This document shows, one piece after another, positions 1 to 11,859 of a DNA stretch of 64,000 bases. The number at the start of each line of letters is the position of its first letter. The first letter of the stretch is position 1. The DNA lies in NCBI GenBank assembly GCA_016808115.1, contig JAEQBH010009434.1:1-64000 (forward strand), given 5' to 3'. Made by a program: the position numbers and the translations under genes. The notes under the pieces are model-generated. The model did no database searches and was not told the DNA's origin. It saw only the letters and a program-made list of their open reading frames with translations. This stretch comes from Tetrastigma voinierianum. Lineage: Eukaryota; Streptophyta; Magnoliopsida; Vitales; Vitaceae.

Positions 1-1070
1 AAGTGAACCTCCTCCACAACGAACACAAAATGGAAAAACAAATTAAGAGATCCAACTCTGTGAGTTAGGGCTTTCTTAGGATTTGCAGAAAATCAAATTC
101 CCGAACCACAATGCACCATTTCCACACTTGAAGAAGATAATCAACAAAATTTGAAATGGACGTTATCCATATAGAACTTCCAAAAGTGTTTTAAGATAAT
201 CTGAGCGAGTTCTAGAGAAATTAGAGTTCCTCTTCGAGGGGTGGTGCCTCTTTGAAGTGAGGATTGCTCTGGTGGATCATTACCGTCCTTTGAAAAAACC
301 TTCTTTTTGGACGAAGTTGACATTCGCATTTAGAATATTAGAAAAATGTAGAAATGCATAAACAAAAATATAAGTTTTTATAAAATACTTTTTTTGAATG
401 GGATTTTAATCATAAGCATAAATACTTCTTAATAATAATAATACTTAAACCATATAAACATAAAATAAAATATTGAGAAAAATCATATTGATTAGATTCT
501 ACACCATTATATATAAATTAGAATTATCTTCCTTTATTTATATGACTAATGCCAGATTGAATTAAAAGTTCTTTAAAAGTATATAAATATAATGCATTAA
601 TAGAGAGTTATGTTTGTTTTATAAAATGTTTATCAATTTTGAGGGTCAATCATCCCTTCAACATAAGTTATATAATTGTTTATAAACAATTTAAGAAATT
701 TTATAACATTGAAAATAAATAAATAGTGTGTATTTGTTATTTAGTATTCAAGGAATGGTTGAAAATAAAAAATAAAGACTCATTATACATGGTAAAGAGT
801 ATTGTAAAACTATAAATGAGATTAATTCGAGTTTAATTTAAAATAATTTTGATAAATTTAGTAATTGAAGTATGTAATGGGTTTAGAGCACTAAGATTTG
901 TAAAAAATTTCTCAATATATATCATTAAGAAGGTATTTAAAAATAATAATTTCAAATTTTAAAATATTAAAAAGATTTTTTTAGATTATTTTGAGATGAT
1001 ATAGTATAGATTTATCAATAATACAAGAAAATCGAAAATATTATATATAATAATTATAGGGTTAGTTACA
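1..1070. other. AT-rich intergenic DNA
   Basis: The stretch is AT-rich and has no coding segment I can recognise. A 62-codon minus-strand frame near 141-329 is in less AT-biased sequence than its surroundings and could be an exon piece of a gene lying to the left, but it shows no splice context or motif I can name. Confidence 0.4.
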
Positions 1071-1071
1071 T

Positions 1072-1895
1072 AAATGATGTCTCAACTTTTCCATTTTTTA
1101 TATTTTAGTGTATCAACTTTATTTTTGTTCAATCATCAAATGTCTAAACTTTTATTTTTTTCTATTTTGTCTAAACTTTATTTTTGTTCAATCAAATGCT
1201 TTTAGACCAATCAAAACTTATTAGGATATTTGAATAAGTAAAAATTGCATCCAAATAACATTAAATTATCTTTAACGAGGTGAAATGATAATATTATCGT
1301 TTTCACATTAGAGTTTTTGCCATCTCTTTATAAAATAAATTGATTAAATTGGGTGCTATGAATTAAAAAAAAAAGATAAAAATAATAGAAGATAAATAAA
1401 ATTTGTTTTTTTTAATTGTTATATTTTTGTAAGAATTTTTTTTAATTTTTATCTCAATTCTATAAATGCCAATTTTGTCATTTTTTTTACTATTACTAAT
1501 ATATAATAAAAATCTATATTGTGAAAAATGATAATACCGCTATTTCAATTAAATATTTAAGTAATTTCATTATTTTATATGGCGTATAATATCATTTGAA
1601 TTCATTTTTTTCTAATTCAAATATCTGAATAAGTTTTTATTAGTTAAGAAACACTCGATTGAACAAAAATAAAGTTAAGACATCAAAATAGAAAAAATAA
1701 AAAAGTTTATTTGATTGTACAAAAATAAAGTTGGGACACCAAAATAAAAAAATAAAAAAATTTAGACACTTGATTGAACAAAGATAAAGTCGAGACACCA
1801 AAATAGAAAAAAGAAAGTTTAGACACTTAATTGATTAAAATAAAATCGAGACACCAAAATAAAAAATATAGAAAAATTGAAAAACACCATTTAAA
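1072..1895. mobile_element. Inverted-repeat (foldback) MITE
   Basis: The two ends are inverted copies of one another. The left end (about 1074-1200) reads as repeated 'caactttatttttgttcaatc'-like blocks, and the right end (about 1655-1893) carries the complementary 'gattgaacaaaaataaag' blocks several times. Both arms contain tandem sub-repeats of about 60-80 bases, so the arms are longer than a simple terminal repeat. No coding sequence lies between them. This structure fits a non-autonomous DNA transposon of foldback or Mutator-MITE type. I could not read a target-site duplication with confidence. Confidence 0.6.
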
Positions 1896-1935
1896 ATATT
1901 ATATATTTATGACTTATCTTATTTATTTAAAATAC

Positions 1936-1939
<4 letters not shown>

Positions 1940-1971
<32 letters not shown>
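1940..1971. repeat. (TA)n microsatellite
   Basis: Uninterrupted TA dinucleotide run. Confidence 0.9.
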
Positions 1972-1974
<3 letters not shown>

Positions 1975-2187
1975 TGTATCTTATTAAAATATTATATTAT
2001 ATATAATACTACCCACATCGTTTTCTTATTTATCTTATTTATTTTAAAATATAATTAGTAATATATATTTGTTTATTTTAAAATAAGAAAACTTTGTCTG
2101 TAGCATAAATTATAGATGTATTTGACAAGATTTTATATTCCTTAATTTTCTATCATTGAATTATAGTTTCAATATTCATAATTTCAC

Positions 2188-2194
<7 letters not shown>

Positions 2195-2256
<62 letters not shown>
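2195..2256. repeat. (TA)n microsatellite, about 31 units
   Basis: Uninterrupted TA run of about 60 bases, likely length-variable. Confidence 0.9.
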
Positions 2257-2257
<1 letters not shown>

Positions 2258-2559
2258 TTGATTATCATTTCAATTTTATAAATACCATTCTACTAAAAAT
2301 ATTATTGCAAAAAGCAAAGAAATTAATAAAGAGATATTAAAGAGCTCAAATTTTAGTAATCTAATTTGAATTTTTTAAGTGTTTCAAATAATATTTGTAA
2401 ACAATATGTTTGTAGTGTTTAAATAGCTTCTATAGATAATTAAAGGCTGGGGTTTTATAGTTATTGTATTTTTTGATTTTTTAATATTTATTTATTTATT
2501 TATTTTCTTTTGTTTTTATCTCCCTTTGACACTATGACCTACACATGTCTTGCACGTGG

Positions 2560-4640
2560 GTCAACCCTAGTGTAAAGAAAAACGTTGCCATTTTATTTGA
2601 CATCTACTTAGACCGTTAAGGGAACTTTTCGAAAAATAATAAGGAAATTTAAAATAAATCTTAAAAAAATGTAGTTTGAAAAATAATCCTACATATAAAG
2701 TAGTTTTCTCTTCATCAAGCCACGCGCCACATTCAAGCTTGTAAAATCAAGCCGTTTTGAGTCAAAAACCTAGCAAACCCTAAACACTCACTTTCCTTCA
2801 AAAAATTTGGTTTCTTCCCAATAAAGGCTAGTGTGAAACACTCTGCATTTCTTGTGGTTAGGTGAGGTTTTCTTTTCTATTTTCCCATTACAAGTTATTA
2901 GTTTGTATTTCTAGTTTGTTCTCGTAAGGTTTCGGTCGTGGGAGTGGGGAATAATGGAGGGTCGGGTAGTCCCGCATTTTGATTTTTTCGCGTAAGGTGG
3001 TCCCTGTTTAATTTTGTCAGGGTTTTTGTTGAAGAGAGAGGAAGGAAAAGAAGTTTTTGTTATCGTAGGGATGGGGTCCCGCCACGTGCAAGTTCTTACA
3101 CTATTAGGTAAGGAAAGAGGAGGTTTGGAGCCGGGTTTCCATTCAAAGCTGCTTAGGTAGGCGGGCGGAGCGGAGGAGCCAAAGGGTTTCGTGCTCCAAT
3201 TGAGAAGGTTGGGTGCGGCTTTCCAACAACGTCGAGCGAGGGGTCAAGTGGGTTGGGGTTTAGGGGAGACGAACAATAGAAAGGCGACGAGGCAGGGGGA
3301 ATGAAGAAGAGAATGGGAGACGAACAAAAAAGAAAGGCGCATTTGTGTGGGAAATGAAGAAGAGAAGAAAGCTTGGCCTGGGGAGCAAAACCAGAGTGGA
3401 GGAGGAAGGTGGGTTAGGCTCAGGGGAGATGCCGTTCAAAGAAAGACGAATGTGGTGTGGAAAATGAAGAAGAGAAGAAGTGGTTTTTTTTTTTCTATTT
3501 CTTTTTAATTTTGATAATTCATAAGGATGTGTAGAAGATTGATTCATATTCATTGTTGAAAATATGGAGATTTTTAAGAAATTTGGAAGTATTATCTATA
3601 GAGAAAATTTGATTTGTTGAATTCAAATTTTAATTATTACTTTTAAATAGGTTTTATCGAGCCTTCATGTTTTAGAACGGGACAATCCTTTGAGCTAGGT
3701 GAAGTTTAATTTTTTAAGATTGATCAATGTTTTAAAAACTGGATCGAATCAGCCAGTATGATTGTCGACCAGTAGGTTTCCCAGTTCCGGTTGACTTCTG
3801 GGCTAGATTGCCAATTGAACCGACCAAGAACCTCTTAAACCAGTAGTTGAATCGACAGTCCATTTGGCTCAATACATTTTTTAACAAAATTACATTCAAA
3901 GCTCAATGCAACCCAAACAATTGGCAGACACCACACTTACAGCCCCACTTAAGTGGTTTACTGATTTTGGTTTAAACAAAGATATAAGGGCTAGTAAATG
4001 TCCATCCCTTTCCGATGTGGGACATGGGAGGGAGTTTAAGTTAAGACCCTTAAGTGGCAAGAGATGATAGATGCAATTTAGTACCATATTAAAAAAAAGA
4101 ATCGAATCTTGAGCCATTTGCCTTCTAATAAGTTCTTAGGTAGGTAGATTAACAACATGATATCAATTTCGAAAAATATAATACATTACAACATAAATAT
4201 AAATATAATTAAAAACATAATATATTATAATGTCAATTTTTTTTCATTTTCAATAAATTTTACATTTACATGTATTTTCACAACTATATAAAATAATTAA
4301 ATAAAATTATAAATATTAAATTATTTATTTTAAAAATTGAATTCCTAAAAAAAATATAAATTATATATTTATGACATGCATCATCAATATCTCATTTCCA
4401 TTCACAAAATCTCTTTATTTCTTTATCATTACATCCCCATTCAAGAGTCATGTTAGGATTATATTATTCTTTGGTTATTAAGTGTAAATTATAATACATT
4501 ATTTATTGTAGTTTTGTATTTTTTTAATATATCGATAAAGGGCGAGAATCACAATTCATTGGTTGTGTGATTGAAATTTACTGCTTTGGTTCATTATAAG
4601 TTATATCATAATTTTATAGTTGATGTAAACAGTGGCTACA
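2560..4640 (+). mobile_element. Probable 5' non-coding part of MULE-1
   Basis: This stretch precedes the first transposase-like codons of MULE-1. It contains a motif near 2588-2622 (starting ttgccattttatttgacat) that recurs in the same orientation near 23553-23588 beyond the transposase tail, and a short 'aaaccctaaacactcac' leader-like piece near 2775. From 3050 to 3480 the sequence is strongly purine-rich. The frames that stay open there follow that purine bias and show no protein motif. Assignment to MULE-1 rests on position and the shared motif, so the outer boundary is uncertain. A hAT-like MITE fragment may be embedded from about 3727. Confidence 0.35.
3727..4110. mobile_element. Possible hAT-like MITE fragment
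   Basis: The sequence opens with 'gttttaaaaactggatcgaa' followed by repeated 'ccggttgac/aaccgacc' wording, the pattern of the common plant MITEs whose ends read gttttaaaac-ccgg. A related piece near 34119-34779 is better preserved. Only the left end is recognisable here. Confidence 0.3.
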
Positions 4641-5673
4641 TGTGATGACTAAGTTGTGAAATTTTTGTCACAAGTGACAATTAATTTGTTAAATCTTATA
4701 TTTCTTGAAATTGATTATTATAGGTACATAAACGGATGGTTTGATTACAATTCGTTTGTTACAAGAATGGGTGAAATCATTTATAACCATGGTGGTGAGT
4801 TATGCTGTCCCCGTAGAGAGGTGTTTTGGTCAATAATATGATAACATATGATGAGTTAGAAGATAAGTTGTGTAATGTTATGTCGATCAATCATGCTCAC
4901 ACCAAGTTATCCATGGTTTTTCAATATCCAATATTGATGTCGATCGGAAATGGGAACATTAACTATGTACAATAACCAATTAAAGATGGTAATGATGTAG
5001 AATTAATGTTTCATGCTATAGCACAAATCCCACCATCAAATACCCTTAAAATGTACTTGCAGACATGTCCAATGGATCACTCATGTGGACCAAGTATACC
5101 ATTTAATGAAAAGAATGCTACTAATGATATGGAGATACTAGCTACTAGTGATGTCATTAAAGGAAATATTGAGATTAGACACTAATGAAGGTGAGAGAAC
5201 TTTGGCCACAATGACTCAATCAATTATTATAGCCTTTGAGAACTATGTTGATATCCCACTTACAAATAAAGATGATGGTGTGGAACTTTATGATGAAGAG
5301 GAGATTAATGAATAAATTTATGTTGATGAACTCGACGATGAACCTCCAATAAATAAGACTTCTTTAGATGGTACTCAACTTTTTATGTCATCTCCGATGT
5401 TTAAACAGTTGAATTGTGATGTAATTAATAACATGCCTTTTGAGCCTATCACATCACGAACCTAAGTTATGGAATGGATCTAGTGATTGTTTAAAATGAT
5501 TGAGATTTGGGAGGAGTAAAGACGACATTTGCAATATGTTGTGATTGTTATTTAATATCTCATAATCAACATTTTGTTATTTCAGAATCACAACCACATT
5601 ATGGGCGCGCTGGTGATGTAAGAAATGAACTAAGGATAATCGGAGACTGGGTGATATCGTCGTAAGAGCCATG
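4640..5673 (+). pseudogene. MULE-1 transposase, N-terminal part
   Basis: The translation in shifting + frames gives the N-terminal region of a plant Mutator-like transposase: a PB1-like leader (near 4860-5130, including FQYPILMSIGNGNINY), an acidic linker (5180-5440) and the start of the DNA-binding domain (near 5560-5673). The frame ends at 5673 where a Tat retrotransposon has inserted and resumes at 17207. Several frame breaks are present. In the family this protein binds the element's terminal repeats and catalyses cut-and-paste transposition in the nucleus. The gene is inactive here: it is split by insertions and its core is deleted. Confidence 0.75.
5669..5673. repeat. Target-site duplication CCATG (left copy)
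   Basis: CCATG directly precedes the 5' LTR of the Tat element and recurs at 17207-17211 directly after its 3' LTR. Five bases is the normal Ty3/gypsy duplication. Confidence 0.85.
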
Positions 5674-6291
5674 TGTGGGTACCATGGGCTTGGGTCCAAC
5701 CACTCCTGCCAACAAACCCCGACCGACTGTTAATCACAGATGATGGCCCAATCTACTTCGCCCAATAGTTTCCCCTTTAAGGTCGTCCAAACATAAGTAT
5801 CCTCTCAACCATGAAGGGCATATACCGCCTAGATACGCCTCCCGTCTCAAGTATCATCTTTAAAAGGCATCCGGATGACCTCTCTCTCAACTTTGAAGAA
5901 CCCAGTATAAGTCATGCGCATAACCACCTTGAGGGTGGTCAAACACTTCTTGGGGCAAAAAATGTGGACGATTTGGCTATCTAAAAGGAAGAACAGTCAC
6001 ACCCACGAGAAAATCGCACCTTCCCTTCTTATTTCTGAAGTGAGATCATCTACTCTTCCAGCGGAATCAGATCGCCTTCTTCAGATAAAAAGAAGAAGGT
6101 AACACAAGCAAGAAAAAGGTACGAGACTCACACCGAATGCGAATGACATTTCTCACTCTCCAGTCGACTAATTTAACTTCTTATGAGTCAGAGAGGCGCG
6201 GCATAATCGTCGTGCTTGCTTTTGTTTTATGCATTCGCTAGCTAGTTCATGCTTCGACGATTCAATGACTTAGAAAGTTCAGAAGATCACA
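5674..6291 (+). repeat. 5' LTR of Tat-lineage gypsy element
   Basis: About 618 bases beginning TGTGGGTACCATG and ending GATCACA. It aligns along its whole length with 16595-17206, for example the shared 'gaagggcatataccgc', 'ggcatccggatgacctctct' and 'tgactcagaaagttcagga'-type blocks. It supplies promoter and polyadenylation signals in this family. Confidence 0.85.
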
Positions 6292-6312
6292 ATTGGCGTC
6301 GTCTATGGGAAA
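6292..6312 (+). promoter_or_regulatory. Primer-binding site region of Tat element
   Basis: The sequence right after the 5' LTR (attggcgtcgtctatgggaa) is a one- or two-base variant of the attggcgccgtctgtggga wording common behind Tat/Athila LTRs, where a host tRNA primes minus-strand DNA synthesis. I did not assign the tRNA. Confidence 0.6.
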
Positions 6313-7015
6313 CGCCAAGCAAGAAATCTCATAAAGTGGCACGTGAGAGCTCGGGCAGTACACCAATCCTGATCTCCCATTCCCCCAAAGCTGTAATTCC
6401 CAATCATTCCACCGATCATCGGAGTTTATCGCCATGTTTAGGAACCCGAACCCCGCTATCGAAGATCGCTCTAACGGTGCCAAGAGATGGAGACGGCAAA
6501 GAGGAATGTAGCCGCATGTATGGCCGACTACACGAACACGCAAACCGCCACAGAGTAGGAGAATGAACGCATGCGAACCCATTTGGAAACTAACCGAGGT
6601 AAAAACTCGCGAGGGCCTATCCATCCTGCACCCCTCGCCGCCCGAATATGCAAGCAAAGGTTCCCCATCCCTCATGGGAGCGATCCCCCAAATGTATATT
6701 TGGCGCTTGGTCTTTGGCATCTCTCCACTTCGACCGCCACCACCCTGTACCAACAATGTAGGCTAAATCTAAAAGAGGCCCTCGTGCCGATCCAACATCC
6801 GTCGGCGTGCAACCCGCTTTCAGTACGAAGAGAGGCCAACCAGAGACATATCACGCCATTTGAACTCGGCCCCCAAATATGTGCCCTGTCCACTTCTGTG
6901 GGCATGGCTCCCGCCCACCTCCGCGCATCATCCATCTCGGCAGCCTCTTTCCCGCACTTGGTTTCTTTTTTTGCTGTCCGCCCCACCCCCGACCCCCTCG
7001 CGACTTCATTATGCC
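6313..7015 (+). other. Leader / gag N-terminal region of Tat element
   Basis: Between the primer-binding site and recognisable gag lie about 700 GC-richer bases with frames open on both strands. None shows a conserved motif. It is most likely untranslated leader plus the poorly conserved gag N-terminus. Confidence 0.45.
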
Positions 7016-7830
7016 GTAACTTGCTATGTACGATGGCTCTACTAACCTGTACGACCATATGCTACATTTTAACCAAACAATGATTCTTAGCGCAAGAAAT
7101 GACCGCCTCCTATGCAAGGTATTCCGCCAGCTCGGGCGGCCCGCTCCGGCCTGCTCCATAAACTCCCCTGTAGGATCCATAAACCATTCAACGAATCAGG
7201 CAATCGCTCATCTCCCAATGTTTCTATGTTCGGGTCCGACATAAAGGAAACATCAGTTCACTTCAAGCCATCCTCAAGCGGGAAGATGAATCTATCCGGG
7301 ATTTCAACGTAAGATTCAAGAAGGTCCAACAAATCGATATTACGCGACGTGGACGCTACCCTATAGAACTTCCAAAGAAGTTTCGGGCTGACTACGCCTT
7401 TCTTTCAATCTCTATCCCTGGATCCACCTGCAACAATGGAAGAACTGTATTGGCGAGCAGACAAGTATTCCACATTGGAGGATAATATCCAGGCCGCTTC
7501 CCAGACAGTAATGATGACTGCCCAGAACAACAAGGCAACCACAAAGGGCCAACTCGAACAGAAAGGAAGCTAGAACAAGAATCAAAAGCGCTCCTAAGAA
7601 CAATCAGAAAAAAAGAGGGAGCCTCCCCAATTCACCCCTCTCAACATCTCTTATGACCGGCTCCTACCTCTTATTCGGGATCACCTCGATTTTAAATGCC
7701 CCCCACCAATGAGGGCGAATCCGGACCAACGCAATCGATCCTTGAGGTGCGATTACCACAAGGACCACGACCATGAAACCAACCGCTGCCAAAGCCTAAA
7801 GCTCCTAGTAGAAAAACGATCCGGGCTGGG
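7016..7830 (+). pseudogene. Tat gag polyprotein (frameshifted)
   Basis: Gag is the structural protein that packages element RNA into virus-like particles in the cytoplasm. The translation starts at YDGSTNLYDHMLHFNQTM (about 7029) and continues in shifting frames through NISSLQ-like, RREDESIRDFNVRFKKVQQ and an EELYWRADKYSTLEDNIQAA-like block near 7440-7495. It ends with a Cys/His-rich segment CDYHKDHDHETNRC (about 7748-7789). These blocks and their order are typical of Tat gag. At least four frame changes occur within about 800 bases, so no single frame spans the gene. Confidence 0.75.
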
Positions 7831-8039
7831 CACCTCATAAGGTACATTCGGGAGCCGACCCGTAGAACAAAAACTGCCCCCACAGCCGATAAAGCAATTG
7901 CTGGTGTTGAATAACCATCTGAACCCCGGCCCACCATTAACTTCATATTGGGAGGCTCGGTCAATGACCAATATCAATCTAAACGACAGAGAAGAAAATG
8001 TCTCGTACAAATTTCAATCGTGAAACCTGGATAAACACC

Positions 8040-8470
8040 ATTAGCACTCGAAGAGCAAGAAAATCAGTCATGACGTCTCACATCCTCATAACTCACCAGG
8101 TCATTACTCTCAATGGCTGCATTTTGGTACCCCACTCTGCGCACAATTTTGATGTGCACAGAGTCCTTGTTGATCCTGGTAGTATGGCAGATTTGTTGCA
8201 CCTTCCAACTTCGCGCATGAGTCCTACCGACCATCTCGCCTCTACCGCACTCACTGGTTCAACTGGCTACCACACTGACGGTGGGCAATATTGTTCTTTC
8301 CGTCAAGGCAGGGTAGGTAACACAACAAGTATTGTTTTTAGTGGTTGAGGACTTGGGACCGTACAATGCTATCGTGGGTTGGGCCTGGTTACATGTTATG
8401 AAAGCAAATTCCCCTCACTTACCACCAAATCCTGTCAGCTATATGGGATCAGATCTAAGCAGTGGACTTC
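8040..8470 (+). pseudogene. Tat aspartic protease domain
   Basis: The retropepsin domain cleaves the polyprotein. The frame at 7998-8348 reads ILITHQVITLNGCILVPHS, then VHRVLVDPGSMADLLHLP, whose VDPGS (about 8169-8183) sits where the catalytic D-[ST/G]-G of retropepsins lies. Tat proteases usually have VDGGS-like wording, so the proline may be a substitution. It continues past 8348 as DLGPYNAIVGWAWLH after one frame break. It follows gag directly, as expected for the gag-pro-pol order. Confidence 0.7.
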
Positions 8471-8779
8471 CAGTGGTAGCCAATTAGCCAGCTTCGTCGG
8501 CTGTTATCGCCTATTAGCATAGAGCGTGAAAAAGGTGAAACCTCCAACAGCTCGTCCCTCAAAATTCAACCCACAGAATAGTAATCACAGCTCATTACCC
8601 GAGCCGTTGTGGAAAGGGAGCAGCTGCGCAGATCCTCTCGGGAGTTCATACTCATGTTGAGCCCTTATGCACTCTATGTTAGTTCTCCCGTCCGGGCAAG
8701 AGAAAGGGGCACGATTTCAAAGAAATACTATAAGCTAATGCCGATGTATTCGCCTGGACCCATTCGATATGATGTAGAA

Positions 8780-9480
8780 TAAGCCCCGCATGCTTCCCAC
8801 AAGCTAAAATGTTGTCTCATCCGGTCGACCTGTCAGCAAAGAGGCTCTTCCAATCTAAACTCGCCAACAAGCCATCCAGCTTCGAGGTGATAATCTTCTG
8901 AAAGTTGGGTTTATTAGAGAGGTCAAATACCCGGAATGGCTTGCCAACGTGGTGGTAGTTCCAAAGAAAGGGGGTAAGTGGAGAGTATGCGTAGACTATA
9001 CGGATCTTAATGAAGCGTGTCCTCAGGACAGTTTTCCTTTACCCCGCATAGATTCGGTATCGCTGGACGATTAGCCGTGCATGGCATGTTGTCCTTTTGA
9101 TGATTGTGGTATCATCAGATCCCCATAAACCCGCCTGATGCAAAGAAAACATCTTTTATCACCCCCACACGAGCTCTTTTGCTACAACATAATGCCATTC
9201 GGGTTAAAGAATGTCGGAGCCACCTACCAGAGATTGGTAACTAAGATGTTTCGTCACCGTCTGAAAACATGGGAAGTATATATCGATGATATGTTAGTAA
9301 AGTCCAAGTTGAGCTCTGATCATTAATCGCGCATTCACAGAATAGTATTTGAGTTCCTCGGTGGCATATGACATGAAATCTCAACCCTAAGCAAAGTGCA
9401 TTCATCGGCCACAGCCGATTCCTAGGGATTCATGATGACTCGAGGAATAGAGACCAACCACGCCTAGCTTCAAGCTATTT
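8780..9480 (+). pseudogene. Tat reverse transcriptase domain
   Basis: The enzyme copies element RNA into DNA. Recognisable blocks include 'VVVPKKGGKWRVCVDYTDLNEACPQDSFPLPRID' spread over 8948-9056 across frames, CYNIMPFGLKNVGATYQRLV (about 9181-9240) and VYIDDMLVKSK (about 9276-9308). The last carries the YIDD form of the catalytic YxDD box, with both aspartates intact. Stop codons and frame changes separate these blocks. Confidence 0.8.
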
Positions 9481-9639
9481 TAGAACTCCTCACCCAAAGC
9501 TCCGTAAAGGCATGTATCAACCCGGACTGCGGTGTGCCTGGGTCGCCTTGGGCTATTTATTTCTCAATTCGCAAACCGCCTAAAGCCATTTTTTGCCATC
9601 CTTAAGGAAGCCAACCGGGCCGGATGGAATGAATAGTGT

Positions 9640-10065
9640 GATCGGGCTTTCACCTAGATCAAATAGTACTTGGTAGAGCCTCCAATTCTTGCTAGTCTAG
9701 ACGCTGATGAGACACTTTTTATATATTTGGCAGTCTAAGAAGTAGCAGTAAGTGCCGCCCTATTCAAAGAAAATAAGGCCAAGACAGGCTGCGTTGTTCT
9801 CGTCACGAAATCCCAGTCGACGTTCAAACCGTATATAGTCACCTTGAGCAAACCTTACCCGACAGCAAATTTAAGAAACAACGCCCATATTTCCAGGCAC
9901 ACCCCTATTGTGGTACTAATCGGCCTTCCTCTCCGGAGCACACTCCATAAGCCCCGACTTTCTGTAGAATGGCTTCTCACGGTGATCAAATCCACCGAGT
10001 ACGACATCCAGTACAAGCCAAGGCTATCAAAAAAAGGGTAGGCTTTAGCCGACTTCATAGAAGAA
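9640..10065 (+). pseudogene. Tat RNase H domain (retroviral type)
   Basis: This domain follows the reverse transcriptase and removes the RNA strand of the hybrid. The frame reads PPILASLDADETLFIYLAV (about 9680-9736), then SAALFKEN near 9750, a YPTANLRNNAHISRHTPIVV-like piece (9856-9915) and WLLTVIKSTEYDIQYKPR (about 9971-10024), ending ALADFIEE near 10047. The order and wording match the gypsy RNase H of Tat elements. Catalytic positions cannot be judged with the frame breaks present. Confidence 0.7.
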
Positions 10066-10079
10066 ATCCCCTAGTTTGA

Positions 10080-10480
10080 AACACACCCCGAAAGCTTGAA
10101 TTGGTGGACACTTAATGTAGACGAGGCGTTAAGACAAACTGGAGAGGGAATTGGTCTGCAGTTGAAATCCCCGACCGGGGAAAGAATCGAATAAGCAATC
10201 TGGTTAGGCTTCAACGCCTCCAATAAATGAGTCAGAATATGAAGCCCTCTTATCCGAATTAGCAAATTAGATCTACGACAAGCTCTAGTTCAAAGTGATT
10301 CCCAATTAGTTGTCGAGTAAGTCAATGAGAATTCATCCTCGAGACCAATGACAAAAATATGTCTCTGCAAAACAACGCAGGCTGGCCCCAAACTAGAACA
10401 TGTTCCCAGGGACTGCAATGATAAAGCAGATGCCTTGGCCGCTGTGTCCGCCTCTTTGCCAATTTCCGAAACAATATTCC
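10080..10480 (+). pseudogene. Second, archaeal-type RNase H (aRH) domain
   Basis: A second RNase H-like block lies between the first RNase H and integrase: SLNWWTLNVDEALRQTGEGI (about 10093-10152), then LGFNASNNESEYEALLSEL (about 10206-10262) and KLEHVPRDCNDKADALA (about 10390-10440). The WxLNVDxA, ESEYEALL and N-x-KADALA blocks hold the D, E and D of the RNase H active site. This extra domain is a known hallmark of the Tat lineage. Confidence 0.75.
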
Positions 10481-10619
10481 TACCCATCTACTATCAGTCG
10501 TTTTCCTCAATCTCTCCCTCCCAAGTAAGCCAGGTAGATGAGATCCTCCCTTCATGGATGGACCCCATAATACACTACATCAGCACGAGAGAACTCCCTA
10601 GTGAGAATGATAAGGCCTT

Positions 10620-11760
10620 GCCAAGGTACGCGTTCCGGGGCCGCCTAGATTTTCCTTTGATCGATGGGCAATTGTTCAAACGAGATCCCCTACGGCCCGT
10701 GGTTCGAAATGCTTTACCGAACAGGCCATTATGTGTCACAAACCGCATGAGGGAATATGTGGAAATCATCCAGGCGGTAGAACTTTGGCACACAGGGCTC
10801 ATAGTCAAGGGTACTATTGGCCATCCATGAGAACTGATGCTACCAATTATATAAAAAAATATGACCGTTGCCAACGGCTAGCTCCCATCATGAAATCACC
10901 GCAGTAAGACCTCATTCCATCTCGAGCTCCCGTCCCTTTCTTCCGACGGATTGATATAGTCGAGACCGTCGCCCATTGTCCCTACGAAGAAATTATTGTT
11001 GGTGGCGACTGACTATTTCAGTAAATGGGTAGAAGTCGAGGCCTTCTCATCGATCAAAGACAGAGATGTTACTTAGTTTATTTGGAAAAATATTGTTTGT
11101 CGTTTCGGCATCCCCAAATCAATTGTATCCGACAATGGTCCCCAATTTGACTGCCGGGTTTATCAAAACTTATGCCAGGAATTGAAAATAAAAATCAGAC
11201 TCCACCCCTAAGATCCACAAGCTTTAGCAATGGACTACAGGTTTCAATAAACCATGTTGATTGCCCTAAAAAAACTGGCTGATTCTACTTAAAGGTAAAC
11301 GGTGGATGAACTTCCCAGGTACTTCAGCTTACGTGAACTACCGTCGTAGATCTACCGATATATCCCCCTTTTTGATTACTAATGGGATGGAAGTTATAAT
11401 CCCTTCATAAATTGGCATGCCTACCATCCAGACAGGTATGCCTGAGCAAGAAAATGCAGAGTTAGTAATCAAAGACCTGGCCACCTGGGCCGATGGAACC
11501 GCGAGAACTCATGAGCAACCGTATAAAGGTCCCACCAACGTCGCCCCGGCAAATTCTACAACAAGCTGGTAAAGCCCCTGATGTTCCAACCGGAGACCTT
11601 AGTCCTAAGAAAGGTATTCAAAATATCACACCCAAATGTGGCCTCCAAAGTTCCAACCTAATCGAAGGACCGTGATCTCGTAACACGAGCCGACGATCCT
11701 ATCTTACGCTTTAGACAAGCTTGATGAAACCCCAGGTCAGGAATGTGGAATGCCATACAT
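10620..11760 (+). pseudogene. Tat integrase
   Basis: Integrase inserts the element DNA into the host chromosome. The zinc-binding region is visible as ELWHTG, GYYWPSMRTDATNYIKKYD and CQRLAPIMKSP (10785-10895, two frames). The catalytic core follows as LVATDYFSKWVEVEAFSS (about 10999-11050) and IVSDNGPQFDCR (about 11122-11157), which carry the first two acidic residues of the DDE triad. The C-terminal part recurs as GDL-like and GKFQPN-like pieces to about 11750. Frames shift repeatedly. Confidence 0.75.
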
Positions 11761-11859
11761 CTTAAAAGGTATTATCAAGAAGGATGACTCGACATTTACA
11801 CATATTTTTATCCATTTTCCCATCGTACAAGGTGTAAACATAAGAGTCCGTATGGCTAA

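Noticed and set aside
3260..3553. 97-codon minus-strand frame
   Set aside because: The complementary strand is purine-rich low-complexity sequence. The Ser/Pro/Phe-rich translation follows that bias only.
6262..6756. 164-codon minus-strand frame over the Tat leader
   Set aside because: It overlaps other open frames in GC-rich leader sequence and runs into the LTR. It has no motif.
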